The notes: generated from the sequence alone by a model not told the origin. A DNA stretch of 64,000 bases from Neisseria canis (GCF_900636765.1 NZ_LR134313.1:1674001-1738000), one strand, 5' to 3'. Shown: positions 27,297 to 38,591, numbered from the stretch's first letter. Made by a program: numbers and translations.

Positions 27297-29576
27297 ATGA
27301 ATGCAGCAAGGAACCTGAAAGTAACTAAGCGCGATGGCCGCTTAGAAGAACTGAATTTAGACAAAATCCACCGTGTGATTACATGGGCGGCCGAAGGTTT
27401 GGATAATGTTTCTGTCTCTCAGGTTGAATTGAAATCGCATATCCAGTTCTATAATGGAATACGCACCGACGATATTCATGAAACCATTATCAAAGCAGCA
27501 GCGGATTTGATTTCGGAAGAATCTCCCGACTATCAATATTTGGCTGCACGTTTGGCAATTTTCCATTTGCGGAAAATTGCTTACGGTCAATATGAGCCGC
27601 CGCATCTTTTTACCCATGTTTCAAAATTAGTGTCAGAAGGCAAATACGATAAACATCTTCTGGAAGATTACACGGAAGCAGAGTTTAACGAGCTGGAAGA
27701 CTATATAGATCATGAGCGGGATATGACTTTCTCATACGCCGCAGTGAAGCAGCTTGAAGGCAAATATCTCGTACAAAACAGGGTAACGCGGGAAATCTAT
27801 GAAACGCCCCAATTCCTGTATATTTTGGTGGCGATGTGTCTATTTGCCAAATATCCTAAAGAAAGCCGCTTGGGTTATGTTAAGCGCTTTTATGATGCCA
27901 CCAGCCAGTTTAAAATTTCTTTACCAACACCGATTATGAGTGGCGTGCGCACGCCGACACGCCAATTCAGCTCGTGTGTGTTGATTGAATGTGACGACAG
28001 TTTGGACAGCATTAATGCCACCACCAGCTCAATTGTTAAATATGTTTCCCAACGTGCAGGCATCGGCATTAATGCCGGCCGTATCCGTGGCTTGGGCAGC
28101 GCGATTCGTGGCGGTGAGGCTCAGCATACAGGCTGTATTCCGTTCTTTAAAATGTTTCAGGCTGCCGTAAAGTCGTGTTCGCAAGGCGGTGTGCGCGGCG
28201 GAGCGGCGACGCTGTTTTACCCGCTTTGGCATATTGAAGTAGAAAGTCTGTTGGTTTTAAAGAATAACCGCGGCGTAGAAGATAACCGCGTGCGCCATCT
28301 TGATTATGGGGTTCAGATTAACCGTTTGCTTTATACGCGGTTAATTAAGGGTGGAAATATTGCTTTATTTTCGCCACATGAAGTTCCTGGGCTGTATGAC
28401 GCTTTCTTTGAAGATCAAGATGAATTCGAGCGGCTTTATACGCAATACGAGCAAGATGAAAGCATCCGCAAACGCATTATTCCTGCAACCGATTTGTTCT
28501 CTCTGCTGATGCAGGAGCGCGCGAGCACCGGCCGTATTTATATTCAAAACGTCGACCATTGCAATACGCACAGCCCGTTCGACCCTAAAGTAGCACCCGT
28601 CCGCCAGTCTAACTTGTGCTTGGAAATCGCATTGCCGACCAAACCGTTGAACGATATCAACGATGAAAACGGCGAAATTGCTTTGTGCACATTGTCTGCA
28701 TTTAATTTAGGCGCTTTGGAAAGCTTGGATGAGTTGGAAAGCTTGGCCGATTTGGCCGTGCGTGCCTTAGATGCTTTGCTTGATTATCAGGATTATCCGG
28801 TGAAAGCTGCTTACAATGCGACAATGAACCGCCGTACTTTGGGTATAGGGGTAATCAATTATGCGTATTACTTGGCTAAAAACGGTGTGAGATACAGCGA
28901 TGATTCTGCGATTGGCCTGACACATAAGACATTTGAAGCAATCCAGTATTATTTGTTGAAAGCCTCGGTAGCTTTGGCTAAGGAATACGGCGCATGTCCG
29001 TTGTTTAAAGAAACGACTTACGCTCAAGGCAAGCTGCCGATTGACACCTATAAAAAAGACTTGGATGCTATTTGCCAAGAACCTTTGCATTTAGACTGGG
29101 AGGCGCTGCGTTCTGAAATTATGCAATATGGTTTGCGAAATTCTACCCTAACTGCATTAATGCCGTCGGAAACTTCCAGCCAAATAGCAAATGCAACCAA
29201 CGGTATCGAGCCTCCGCGGGGACTGGTTTCGATAAAAGCTTCTAAAGATGGCATTTTGAAACAGGTTGTGCCTGAATTTCAGCGTTTAAAAAATGACTAT
29301 GAATTGTTGTGGCAGATGAAAAATAATGACGGCTATATCAAGCTCGTGGGAATTATGCAGAAATTTGTCGACCAAGCTATTTCCGCCAATACCAGCTATG
29401 ATCCGCAGCGTTTCGAAGGCGGGCGTGTGCCGATGAAACAAATGCTCAAAGACTTGTTAACAGCCTATAAATACGGTTTAAAAACATTGTATTATCATAA
29501 TACCCGTGATGGTGCAGATGACACGCAAGTGGATTTGCAAGATGATGGTTGTGCAGGTGGAGCTTGTAAGATTTAA
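27297..29576 (+). CDS. nrdA: Class Ia ribonucleotide reductase alpha subunit
   Basis: NrdA reduces ribonucleoside diphosphates for DNA synthesis. The 759-residue protein has an N-terminal ATP-cone (KVTKRDGRLEELNLDKIHRVI), active-site cysteines in FSSCVLIECDDS and QSNLCLEIALP, the CNTHSPF segment, the radical-transfer tyrosines near the C-terminus (TLYYHNTRDG), and the redox pair in DDGCAGGACKI. The beta subunit nrdB does not follow; a DUS terminator comes after the stop, so it must lie elsewhere. The long 277-bp leader suggests regulation. Confidence 0.96.
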   Translation: MNAARNLKVTKRDGRLEELNLDKIHRVITWAAEGLDNVSVSQVELKSHIQFYNGIRTDDIHETIIKAAADLISEESPDYQYLAARLAIFHLRKIAYGQYEPPHLFTHVSKLVSEGKYDKHLLEDYTEAEFNELEDYIDHERDMTFSYAAVKQLEGKYLVQNRVTREIYETPQFLYILVAMCLFAKYPKESRLGYVKRFYDATSQFKISLPTPIMSGVRTPTRQFSSCVLIECDDSLDSINATTSSIVKYVSQRAGIGINAGRIRGLGSAIRGGEAQHTGCIPFFKMFQAAVKSCSQGGVRGGAATLFYPLWHIEVESLLVLKNNRGVEDNRVRHLDYGVQINRLLYTRLIKGGNIALFSPHEVPGLYDAFFEDQDEFERLYTQYEQDESIRKRIIPATDLFSLLMQERASTGRIYIQNVDHCNTHSPFDPKVAPVRQSNLCLEIALPTKPLNDINDENGEIALCTLSAFNLGALESLDELESLADLAVRALDALLDYQDYPVKAAYNATMNRRTLGIGVINYAYYLAKNGVRYSDDSAIGLTHKTFEAIQYYLLKASVALAKEYGACPLFKETTYAQGKLPIDTYKKDLDAICQEPLHLDWEALRSEIMQYGLRNSTLTALMPSETSSQIANATNGIEPPRGLVSIKASKDGILKQVVPEFQRLKNDYELLWQMKNNDGYIKLVGIMQKFVDQAISANTSYDPQRFEGGRVPMKQMLKDLLTAYKYGLKTLYYHNTRDGADDTQVDLQDDGCAGGACKI

Positions 29577-29642
29577 TCCGAAGTGGTTGTGATAAATAGG
29601 GTAGGTTCCCGTCTGCCCCGTTATTTAAGCCGGCACAATATA

Positions 29643-29678
29643 AATGCCTGTCTGAATATTTTTCAGACAGGCATTTTC
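29643..29678 (+). terminator. DUS-pair terminator after nrdA
   Basis: AATGCCTGTCTGAA / TTCAGACAGGCATT around ATATT, followed by T residues; it sits between convergent nrdA and the ABC permease gene. Confidence 0.78.
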
Positions 29679-29721
29679 AGCTTTGAAGCTGCTGTTTTCA
29701 ATTTGACTTAGAGTGATAAAT

Positions 29722-30888
29722 TTAAAGATTCTCACCATTTATATCTGTTTCGTTGTCGGCTTCGGCTGCTTCACTATATTTCACATACCACAATAAAACC
29801 AATAAATAGCCGATTAATAACCCGAGCAAAATCAATAATAAATATGCGCCGTCGGTGAACGGTGTGCCGACTTGGTTAAAGCGCACCGAAGCTTGGATGC
29901 CGGATGTACTTGGAATCAGCCAACGCAGCCATTGCAGGGGCAGCGGTAGTGATTCGGCGGGCCAAGCGTAGCCGCTGAGGAAAAACATGGGGATCGAGGT
30001 AAACATCAGGAGCTGTAAAGAGCGCTCGCGCTTTTGGAACCATAAGCCGAACAAGCAGCCGAGTGTGGCAACGGTGGGTGCGAAGAGCAGGGTAAAAGCC
30101 AGCATCCCGCCGATATTTTGACCGCGCGCATAATCTTGAATATAAAACACCCAACCGAAATAAAACAGCGACATCAGCCAGCCCATCACCGAAAGCGCGA
30201 AAATCCTGCCCGCCCATGCGCGCATGGTGGCGTATTGGCGTTTTTGTTCGCGCCAAGTACCCACCAGCAAGGCGGAGCCCATCATCAAAAGCTGCTGCAC
30301 AATCAAAACTGCCACTCCGGGCACAACATAATTGCCGTAACCCTGAGTGGGGTTATATTGAACCTGCATCACAAACGGTATCGGGTTTTGTGCGGCATAG
30401 GCTTGTTTGGAAGTCATGCCGCCGGCTTGCAGGCGTTTGATTTGGATGCCTGCGGAAACCGTGCCGATTACTTCGGCAAAGCCTGTCTGAATTTCTTTGC
30501 TGACCAAAAGGTAGCTGCCGTTTGCCAGCACGCTGGTGCGAGCAGGGCGCTGCATCATCACGTCGTTTTTCAAACCGGAGGGCAGCACCATATAGCCGCC
30601 GATTTTGCCTTTCCACAAAGCCATTTTTGCATCATGTTCGCTGGGCAGCATTTGAATCTGCAAGCGGGGGCTGGCTTCGGCCATGCGGATAATGCGTTGT
30701 GAAAGGGTGCTTTTGTCGTAATCAACGATTGCTGCGGGAATCCGGCGGGCCGCCTGTGTGCTGTATGGCCACGGATAGAAAAAACCATAAAGCACAGGCG
30801 CAATTACCAGCATCAGCAACACACCTTTATCGGAAAAGATGTTGCGGATGGTGTCGATAAATGCGTTGGTAAAGGTTTTTTGTTGCAT
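29722..30888 (-). CDS. ABC-2 type transporter permease (YhhJ-like)
   Basis: A 388-residue permease of the ABC2_membrane_3 type. The N-terminal helix (VLLMLVIAPVLYGFFYPWPY) is followed by a large periplasmic domain (~40-185) and then five helices, including the LFGLWFQKRERSLQLLMFTSIPMFFLSGYAWPAESLP segment. Such permeases serve in efflux with an ATPase and HlyD-type adaptor, but neither gene is in view. A second permease of the same family lies at 32409-33617, and a sodium symporter gene separates them. The gene starts 15 bp after the symporter stop. Confidence 0.85.
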   Translation of the reverse strand: MQQKTFTNAFIDTIRNIFSDKGVLLMLVIAPVLYGFFYPWPYSTQAARRIPAAIVDYDKSTLSQRIIRMAEASPRLQIQMLPSEHDAKMALWKGKIGGYMVLPSGLKNDVMMQRPARTSVLANGSYLLVSKEIQTGFAEVIGTVSAGIQIKRLQAGGMTSKQAYAAQNPIPFVMQVQYNPTQGYGNYVVPGVAVLIVQQLLMMGSALLVGTWREQKRQYATMRAWAGRIFALSVMGWLMSLFYFGWVFYIQDYARGQNIGGMLAFTLLFAPTVATLGCLFGLWFQKRERSLQLLMFTSIPMFFLSGYAWPAESLPLPLQWLRWLIPSTSGIQASVRFNQVGTPFTDGAYLLLILLGLLIGYLLVLLWYVKYSEAAEADNETDINGENL

Positions 30889-30903
30889 AAGCAGCTGCAG
30901 TTT

Positions 30904-32247
30904 TTAGAGCTTGATCCAGCCGAGTGTGTTGGCAAACACCAGCAAAATCGCCAGCGGAGCGAGATAGCGTAATGCGGCATGCCAAACCGAGCCTATGAAA
31001 GGTGGCATGGAAGAGCCTTGCTGCATATGTTGCAGCACATGGTTGCGGTTTTGCACCCAAGCGGTAAACAAGGCGATGCACAAAGCGCCTATCGGCATCA
31101 TCCATGAGGTGATCAAATAATCCCACAAATCAAAAACGGTTTTGCCGAACACGGTATATTTCGACAGTATTCCGAACGACAAAGCAGAGGGAATGCCCAC
31201 AATCATAATGGCAAGGCCGAGCAACCATGCGGTTTTCCGGCGTTTGTGTTCACGATTGTGGGTGGTTGCGGCCAACACGGTTTCAAGCATGGCGAATGCC
31301 GATGTCAGGGTGGCAAAGGATACCAGCAGCATAAAGACGGCGAATAAAATGCTGCCGAACGGAATTTGCTGGAACACGGCAGGCAACACGATAAAAATCA
31401 GCCCAGGCCCCGCATCGGGCTTGAAGCCGAAAGCGAACACGGCCGGGAAAATCACCAAGCCGGCAAGCAAAGAAACCAACATGTTCAGCCACATCACGCT
31501 GTTTGACGAGCGGAACAAATCCTGATTGTCGTCAAGATAGGCGGCATAAGTAATCATGGCCGACACGCCTAAGCTCAAAGCAAAAAACGCCTGCCCCAGT
31601 GCGGTAAGCACGGATGAAGCATTAACCGCACCGAAATCGGGCTTCAGAAAAAACGATACTCCGGCCATCGCACCCGGCAAGGTCAGCGATCGGGCAGCCA
31701 GCAGCAGAAACATAATAAACAAAATCGGCATCAGCCAACGGTTGGCTTTTTCGATGCCTTGTGCAATGCCGCCTTTTACCACGGAAACCGTGAGCAACAT
31801 GAACAAAGCCTGATAGCCGATGGCGGAGAAAGGGTCGCTGATGGTATGTTGGAAGAGCGCTTCAAAGTCGGTTTGCGCAGTAATGGCGCCGCGAAATGCG
31901 TGCACCACATAAGCCAGCACCCAGCCGCCCACTACGCTGTAAAACGACAATAATATGAAACAAGCCAACACGCCCATGCGGCCGACCCAATGCCAGGGCG
32001 TACCGGGTGCTAATGTTTTGAACGCATCAATGGCATTTTTACCCGATTTTCTGCCGATATAAAATTCGGCTAGTAAAATCGGCAGGCCGATTAAAATGGT
32101 AAACACCAAAAACAGCACAAAAAATACCGCGCCGCCGTTGGTGCCTGCGGTGTAAGGAAATTTCCAAATGGCGCCCAGCCCGATTGCGGAGCCTGCGGCG
32201 GAGAGGATAAAGCCGATTTTGGATGACCAATGTGTTGATTTAGACAT
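30904..32247 (-). CDS. Sodium-dependent transporter (NSS/SNF family)
   Basis: A 447-residue symporter of the neurotransmitter:sodium type (LeuT fold). TM1 contains AAGSAIGLGAIWKFPYTAGTNGG with the unwound substrate and Na+ region. Later signatures are GGWVLAYVVHAF and the TM6 region FFALSLGVSAMITYAAYL. About eleven helices are visible, as in bacterial MhsT/TnaT types, which import amino acids. A DUS pair lies upstream at 32335-32382. Its placement between two related ABC-2 permeases looks like an insertion into their operon. Substrate unknown. Confidence 0.9.
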   Translation of the reverse strand: MSKSTHWSSKIGFILSAAGSAIGLGAIWKFPYTAGTNGGAVFFVLFLVFTILIGLPILLAEFYIGRKSGKNAIDAFKTLAPGTPWHWVGRMGVLACFILLSFYSVVGGWVLAYVVHAFRGAITAQTDFEALFQHTISDPFSAIGYQALFMLLTVSVVKGGIAQGIEKANRWLMPILFIMFLLLAARSLTLPGAMAGVSFFLKPDFGAVNASSVLTALGQAFFALSLGVSAMITYAAYLDDNQDLFRSSNSVMWLNMLVSLLAGLVIFPAVFAFGFKPDAGPGLIFIVLPAVFQQIPFGSILFAVFMLLVSFATLTSAFAMLETVLAATTHNREHKRRKTAWLLGLAIMIVGIPSALSFGILSKYTVFGKTVFDLWDYLITSWMMPIGALCIALFTAWVQNRNHVLQHMQQGSSMPPFIGSVWHAALRYLAPLAILLVFANTLGWIKL

Positions 32248-32334
32248 AGTTTGAAAAAGTTATTTCAGTTTAAAAACAAACATTCACCTTGCCGTGAGGG
32301 CGGGATTGTAGCACCGTTTGCCGCCGCTCCGGCA

Positions 32335-32382
32335 ATGCCTGTCTGAAAAATATTCATGCAGGCCGATGTTTCAGACAGGCAT
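32335..32382 (-). terminator. DUS-pair hairpin between the upper permease and the symporter gene
   Basis: ATGCCTGTCTGAA at 32335 and its inverted copy at 32370-32382 with a 22-base loop. It follows the upper permease gene and may separate its transcript from the symporter. Confidence 0.55.
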
Positions 32383-32408
32383 CAATAAAAGCCGCCGCGC
32401 AATATGCA

Positions 32409-33617
32409 TTACCTTGCGCCCCAGCGCTCCGGCAAACGGTAGGCGCGCTGCGCCAGCTTGGAGGCTGCCAGCATCAGAAGCGAGGCAGCCAGCGCCGACC
32501 ACAATAAAGGCTGTGCCGCCCATTGCCACGGCACGCCCATTTCCAATAATCCTTGCTGCAATTCTAAATAATGCGTGAGCGGCAGCAAGTCCGACCAATT
32601 CTGCGCCCACTGCGGCATGGCGATTCGGGGGAACGCAATGCCCGAAAACGCAAAAGCCGGCGCGGTGATAAAGCCCGTGCTCGACAAGCCCATGCGGAGC
32701 GACATCGGCAGAGCCGTAACAATCACGCCCAGCCACAGCGACACCAGCATCATCAAACACAACCCCAGATAAGTGGCCAGCCATGAAAGCGGCACCACAT
32801 CGTGCGTTTGCGCCAGCAGCCACAGCAACATTCCGTTCCACACGGTAAAAGCCAGCGTCGGCCACAACAGCTTGCCGCACAAAGCCGACAAAGCATCACC
32901 AAACCGCACACGTTGGCGTTTCAGGCGGCAGCCGGCTTTGTTCAGCCAGTCATGCAGGCTTTTATCGCGTATTTCCCGCCCGAAAGCCACCGCACCCGCC
33001 GTCATCGCCAAAATATGCAGCAGCCCCGGAATCAGCGTGGTTGCCAAAAACTGCTGGTAGTCGGTGGAAATATTAAAGAGCGCGGAAGTGCTCGTGCGTA
33101 TCGGGCTGAACGTGTTTTCCGCCTGCTGCGGCGACGCACCGCGCTTATTGAGCGCTTTCATTTCCACCCCTGCCGAGAGCGTGCCCGCCACGGCCTGCAC
33201 ATCGCGCACCAACACACCGGAAAACGAACCGAACTGCCCGTTAAGCTGCAAAATCAGCGGCGAGGCCTTGCCCTGCTTGATTTGACGCGAAAAATCATCC
33301 GGAATCACCACCACGCCGTACACATCTATTTTGTCCAAGCCCTGTTGCGCAGCGCGTTCGTCGGTATAGGTTTGGGCCACTTTCAAAGCAGGCGCGCTGT
33401 CGAGATAGCGCACCACTTGGCGCGACAGGGCGCTATGGTCTTTGTCCAATACACCGATAGGCAGACCGGTAATGGTGGCGCTGCCGAATATCCACCAAAC
33501 CAGCAACACGCTGGCCAGCGGCAGCCACAGCAGCAAAGCAAGCTCCCAGCCTTCGCGGCTGAGATAGCGCCACTCCAAACGCGCGCTCTGCCAAAAAATT
33601 TCAATCAGTTTATTCAT
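32409..33617 (-). CDS. ABC-2 type transporter permease
   Basis: A 402-residue permease of the ABC2_membrane_3 type: one N-terminal helix (LALLLWLPLASVLLVWWIFG), a large periplasmic region with PIGVLDKDHSALSRQVVRYLDSA, and five C-terminal helices (e.g. FITAPAFAFSGIAFPRIAMP). It resembles the permease at 29722-30888 and would pair with it. The ATG at 33617 is preferred to upstream in-frame starts, which run into an uptake sequence. No ATP-binding or HlyD gene is adjacent. Confidence 0.83.
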   Translation of the reverse strand: MNKLIEIFWQSARLEWRYLSREGWELALLLWLPLASVLLVWWIFGSATITGLPIGVLDKDHSALSRQVVRYLDSAPALKVAQTYTDERAAQQGLDKIDVYGVVVIPDDFSRQIKQGKASPLILQLNGQFGSFSGVLVRDVQAVAGTLSAGVEMKALNKRGASPQQAENTFSPIRTSTSALFNISTDYQQFLATTLIPGLLHILAMTAGAVAFGREIRDKSLHDWLNKAGCRLKRQRVRFGDALSALCGKLLWPTLAFTVWNGMLLWLLAQTHDVVPLSWLATYLGLCLMMLVSLWLGVIVTALPMSLRMGLSSTGFITAPAFAFSGIAFPRIAMPQWAQNWSDLLPLTHYLELQQGLLEMGVPWQWAAQPLLWSALAASLLMLAASKLAQRAYRLPERWGAR

Positions 33618-33967
33618 ATGGTTTTGCTTTTTCAGACAGGCATACATGCCTGTCTGAAAATATTCAATTCAATTTCAATTCAATATAGAAGCGGCCATGA
33701 TGGAGAATCAATTTAATTGTGAATATATCCATCGGTTGAAAGCTTCCCAGATTAGACGCAAAGATACACCGTATGGATTTTAAATTGATAAGCTGCAATT
33801 ATATTGCAGAAAATCAAAGATAAGCAGTTCGATTTTATGCAATATGTTTCAGACAGGCATTTGCATATGCCTGTCTGAAAAAAGATAGCCAGTTTACTGG
33901 TTTTATTCATTATAGCTGTTTTGATTTCCTTTTAGTTTTATGCAGCCCAGCCGCCGAAGGAGGATTG
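33618..33967. other. Intergenic region with two DUS hairpins
   Basis: A 350-bp gap. An inverted DUS pair at 33630-33659 lies just upstream of the permease gene, and another at 33847-33880 could stop transcription from the right. Between them is AT-rich DNA without a recognisable gene; ATTGCAGAAAATCAAAG-like segments have no clear meaning. A strong GAAGGAGG ribosome site at the right end belongs to the pseudogene. Confidence 0.6.
33847..33880. terminator. DUS-pair hairpin in intergenic region
   Basis: TTTCAGACAGGCAT / ATGCCTGTCTGAAA with a TTGCAT-type loop, followed by an A-run (so T-run on the minus strand). Confidence 0.6.
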
Positions 33968-34733
33968 ATGACATACTACGCCGGACTCAAACACATTCAA
34001 GATGCCGCCACCCGCCACCGCACCATCGAAGGCCTGCAACTCCGAGCGCATGGCCTATCTTTATGACCGTCGCAAAGTCAGCTTCACTGGCTTGGCCGCC
34101 GAACTCGTACTGCCCAAAGACAAAAACGCCGAACAGGAGCCTTTACAACTCGCCCGTTCACCCTATGTGGCAGGTTTCAAAGCAGGCTGGGCCTACCTCA
34201 CCCTCGCCACCGTACACATCTACTACGGCAAAGGCGTGGCCGTCGATCCGCGCCGATTCGACGAAATCAAATCATTCAGCCGAACCATCGCCAAGCACGC
34301 CGCCAAACTCTCCGGCGCACCGCAATACCGGCCCGGCACAGAAGTAAAACCCGACAACCTCATCATGCTCGGCGACTTCAACATCTTCAACCGCAGCGAC
34401 GTTACCATGCAGGCGATTACCGAAGCCGGATTCGTCGTTCCCGAAGAACTCAAAACCATCCCCGGCTCCAACGTCGCCAAAAACCGCCACTACGACCAAA
34501 TCGCCTACTACAAACAGCTTGCCAAACTCAAGCCCACCGGACGAGCAGGCGTATTCGACTTCTTCGAACACGTTTACCGCCTGGAAGACGAAGCCGTCTA
34601 TGCCAAAGAGCGTGAAACCAAACCCGGCCGCAGCTTCAAAGACTGGCGCACCTACCGCATGAGCGATCACCTGCCGATGTGGATTGAGTTGGGGATTGAT
34701 GATAGCGATGCTTATTTGGATAGGTTGAAATAG
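33968..34733 (+). pseudogene. Endonuclease/exonuclease/phosphatase family protein, internally deleted
   Basis: The start is intact: GAAGGAGG before ATG, then MTYYAGLKHIQDAATRHRTI, but this frame stops at 34064-34066 after 32 codons. From about 34038 another frame resumes with the family body: NSERMAYLYDRRKVSFTGLA, VHIYYGKG, LIMLGDFNIFNRSD, YDQIAYY and a C-terminal SDHLPMWIEL. The central GDFN and SDH motifs are those of Mg2+-dependent EEP nucleases/phosphatases. The N-terminal half with the catalytic Glu is missing. I infer a deletion of roughly 100 or more codons plus a frame change. It lies between two DUS hairpins. Confidence 0.8.
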
Positions 34734-34753
34734 TTTAAAACAAGCTGAAAGTT

Positions 34754-34788
34754 AAGAGGGCTGTCTGAAAGTTTCAGACAGCCCTCTT
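34754..34788. terminator. Hairpin with a variant DUS (GGCTGTCTGAA)
   Basis: AAGAGGGCTGTCTGAAA pairs with TTTCAGACAGCCCTCTT almost perfectly. The 12-mer differs from the local dialect by its first bases. It separates the pseudogene from the convergent Sel1-repeat gene and can serve both. Confidence 0.75.
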
Positions 34789-34798
34789 GCTGCATCAG

Positions 34799-36826
34799 TT
34801 ATTTAAACGGATTGTTTGATACATAAACCTTAGGTTTATCCTCCAATTTGAAATTATCTTGAATCACTTTTTCAATATACACTTTGCTATCAACTGCTTT
34901 GATGCCTAAATAAATTTCCTGCAATTCATCTACAATATTTTCCATTTCGACGAAAACATGTTCTTTATCTTCTTCTACTTGAACGACTTCGGCATTCAAT
35001 GGCGAAACGTAAAAACAGCGGCACTCCTGCTCTTCTTTAAAAGCATAGTGTTTGATTAAAAACGATAAAGGCAAAATAATATCGTCCACTACTTTCAGTA
35101 TTTTTATTTTTTCTTCACTATTTGCGCCCACAGGTTTTAATGATTTCATCAACTTACCATAACAAGCAGACAGGTCTTCAAAATATTGAGTGATATTTGC
35201 TGTGATTGTATTAATCTCTTTTAAATAATTTTGATATTCAACTGAAGTTTTTCCAGTTCCCAACATAAAACTGGATTGATCTGTATGGGCAACACCGATA
35301 ATCCATTTTTTAGTGTCTTTTTCACATAACGATTCAGGCTCTAAATAAATACATCGATAAAGCGGCAGTTTCCCAAGCTTTGGTTTTGTTTGTTCATTTT
35401 CGATACCTTCAGAATGTCGAGATTCTAACAATTCACTTTCTTCTTTTTTCTCTCCCATACTTTTAGCATCAACATCCTTAGATTCAGGCTGGCTTATCAA
35501 TGCTTCAGAGAATCTGTAATTTTCTACCTGTTTAAGGAAATAATCTTGCTTAAAAACCAAGCTTAAGCCGCTGGCTTCAATATTGTCACTTTTTCCATAC
35601 AAACGGAATTGGTTTAGTGAATTGAAATTAAAAGAAAAACTTTTAATAAAACAAAAATCCTCTTGTTCTCTATACCCGGCATTAGTAATAGCAGCACGGT
35701 TATTTAAAATTTCAGTCAACAGTTTGCCTTCGGTGGGGTCGTTCATAAATTGCAAAGGAATCAAACGCAAAGCCTGCTTACCTTTCAATAAAGTGAGTGC
35801 CCAATTTTTATTAATATAATGAGCTACTTTTTGTTCATCACCATCCGAGGAAAATTTAATATGTAAAGTATCGATAATTTGATATATAAGACCCCATAGA
35901 GCAATTATATTGGTCTTAATGTTAGTCTGTTGCCCATCTTTAATAACCGCATATATATCTAAAATCTGCTTCAATATGAATTTTGAAGGAACATTAAGTT
36001 TATTAATAATATCCTGATATTTTTCTGCAATAATTATGAATTTATTCAATTGGTTACTTGTGGGAGATTGAAGAAGCATAGTTATATCTTTACGTATCAT
36101 CAATTCAAAAGCATTATTTACTGAAGTATTATTTTGTTCTGCTGCTTTTCTATACCACTCCGCTGCCTTGCTGTCACTCTGCTCTACACCTAAACCTTGG
36201 TGATAGTACACACCTAAATTGAATTGGGCTTTTACATCACCTTGTTCCGCCGCCTTTTCGTACCACTCCGTTGCCTTGCTGTCACTCTGCTCAACACCTA
36301 AACCTTTGCGATAGCACGTGCCTAAATTGAATTGGGCTTTTGCATGACCTTGTTCCGCCGCTTTTCCGTACCACTCCGCTGCCTTGCTGTCACTCTGCTC
36401 TACACCTAAACCTTGGTGATAGTACACACCTAAATTGAATTGGGCTTGTGCATCATCTTGTTCCGCAGCTTTTCCGTACCACTCCGCTGCCTTGCTGTCA
36501 TTCTGCTCTACACCTAAACCTTGGTCGTAGCACACACCTAAATTGAATTGGGCTTGTGCATCATCTTGTTCCGCCGCCTTTCCGTACCACTCCGCTGCCT
36601 TGCTGTCGCTCTGCTCTACACCTAAACCTTGGTGATAGAGCCCACCTAAATTGAATTGGGCTTCTACATGACCTTGTTCCGCCGCCTTTCCGTACCACTC
36701 CGCTGCCTTGTTGTCGCTCTGCTCTACACCTAAACCTTTGCGATAGCACGTGCCTAAATTGAATTGGGCTTCTACATCACCTTGCTCTGCAAGTTGTTTT
36801 AATTGATTGATTTCATTTTCAGTCAT
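34799..36826 (-). CDS. Sel1-repeat protein with DUF2971-like C-terminal region
   Basis: A 675-residue protein of two parts. Residues ~16-231 are six near-identical 36-residue Sel1 repeats of the form AQFNLGVYYHQGLGVEQSDS-KAAEWYGKAAEQ; such alpha-solenoids mediate protein contacts. Residues ~320-640 contain LRLIPLQFMNDPTEGKLL, FIKSFSFNFNSLNQFRLYG and SGLSLVFKQ, which resemble the DUF2971 pattern, a family of unknown function. No signal peptide or membrane helix is seen, so it is probably cytoplasmic. Function is unknown; a role in interaction or defence is conceivable but unproven. The C-terminal DNA is AT-rich relative to neighbours. Confidence 0.75.
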   Translation of the reverse strand: MTENEINQLKQLAEQGDVEAQFNLGTCYRKGLGVEQSDNKAAEWYGKAAEQGHVEAQFNLGGLYHQGLGVEQSDSKAAEWYGKAAEQDDAQAQFNLGVCYDQGLGVEQNDSKAAEWYGKAAEQDDAQAQFNLGVYYHQGLGVEQSDSKAAEWYGKAAEQGHAKAQFNLGTCYRKGLGVEQSDSKATEWYEKAAEQGDVKAQFNLGVYYHQGLGVEQSDSKAAEWYRKAAEQNNTSVNNAFELMIRKDITMLLQSPTSNQLNKFIIIAEKYQDIINKLNVPSKFILKQILDIYAVIKDGQQTNIKTNIIALWGLIYQIIDTLHIKFSSDGDEQKVAHYINKNWALTLLKGKQALRLIPLQFMNDPTEGKLLTEILNNRAAITNAGYREQEDFCFIKSFSFNFNSLNQFRLYGKSDNIEASGLSLVFKQDYFLKQVENYRFSEALISQPESKDVDAKSMGEKKEESELLESRHSEGIENEQTKPKLGKLPLYRCIYLEPESLCEKDTKKWIIGVAHTDQSSFMLGTGKTSVEYQNYLKEINTITANITQYFEDLSACYGKLMKSLKPVGANSEEKIKILKVVDDIILPLSFLIKHYAFKEEQECRCFYVSPLNAEVVQVEEDKEHVFVEMENIVDELQEIYLGIKAVDSKVYIEKVIQDNFKLEDKPKVYVSNNPFK
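36134..36781 (-). repeat. Six tandem 108-bp coding repeats (Sel1)
   Basis: Each 108-bp unit encodes one 36-residue Sel1 repeat, and units share long identical stretches such as the GTACCACTCCGCTGCCTTG block. Differences concentrate at three or four codons per unit. Such arrays change length by recombination or slippage. Confidence 0.85.
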
Positions 36827-36921
36827 TATTAGTTTTCCGCTTAGTAGAAAATGTTTAAAGGTAAAACTATAACATTATATTTGGAAAAATCATGGTTAGG
36901 ATTTCTCAATGAATATGTAAT

Positions 36922-36949
36922 AAAAAGCCCTGAACACTCAGGGCTTTTT
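36922..36949 (-). terminator. Terminator after guaA
   Basis: AAAAAGCCCTGA / TCAGGGCTTTTT around a four-base loop; symmetric, so active in both directions. Confidence 0.8.
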
Positions 36950-36972
36950 ATTATCTGAAATAATCTAAACAA

Positions 36973-38538
<1,566 letters not shown>

Positions 38539-38591
38539 GATGGATTGTTTGTAAAATTTAAGGAGGATTTGGGGCTGGATTTTAGCATAGA

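Noticed and set aside
36134..36781. Tandem 108-bp repeats as CRISPR or satellite
   Set aside because: They encode in-frame Sel1 repeats without unique spacers.
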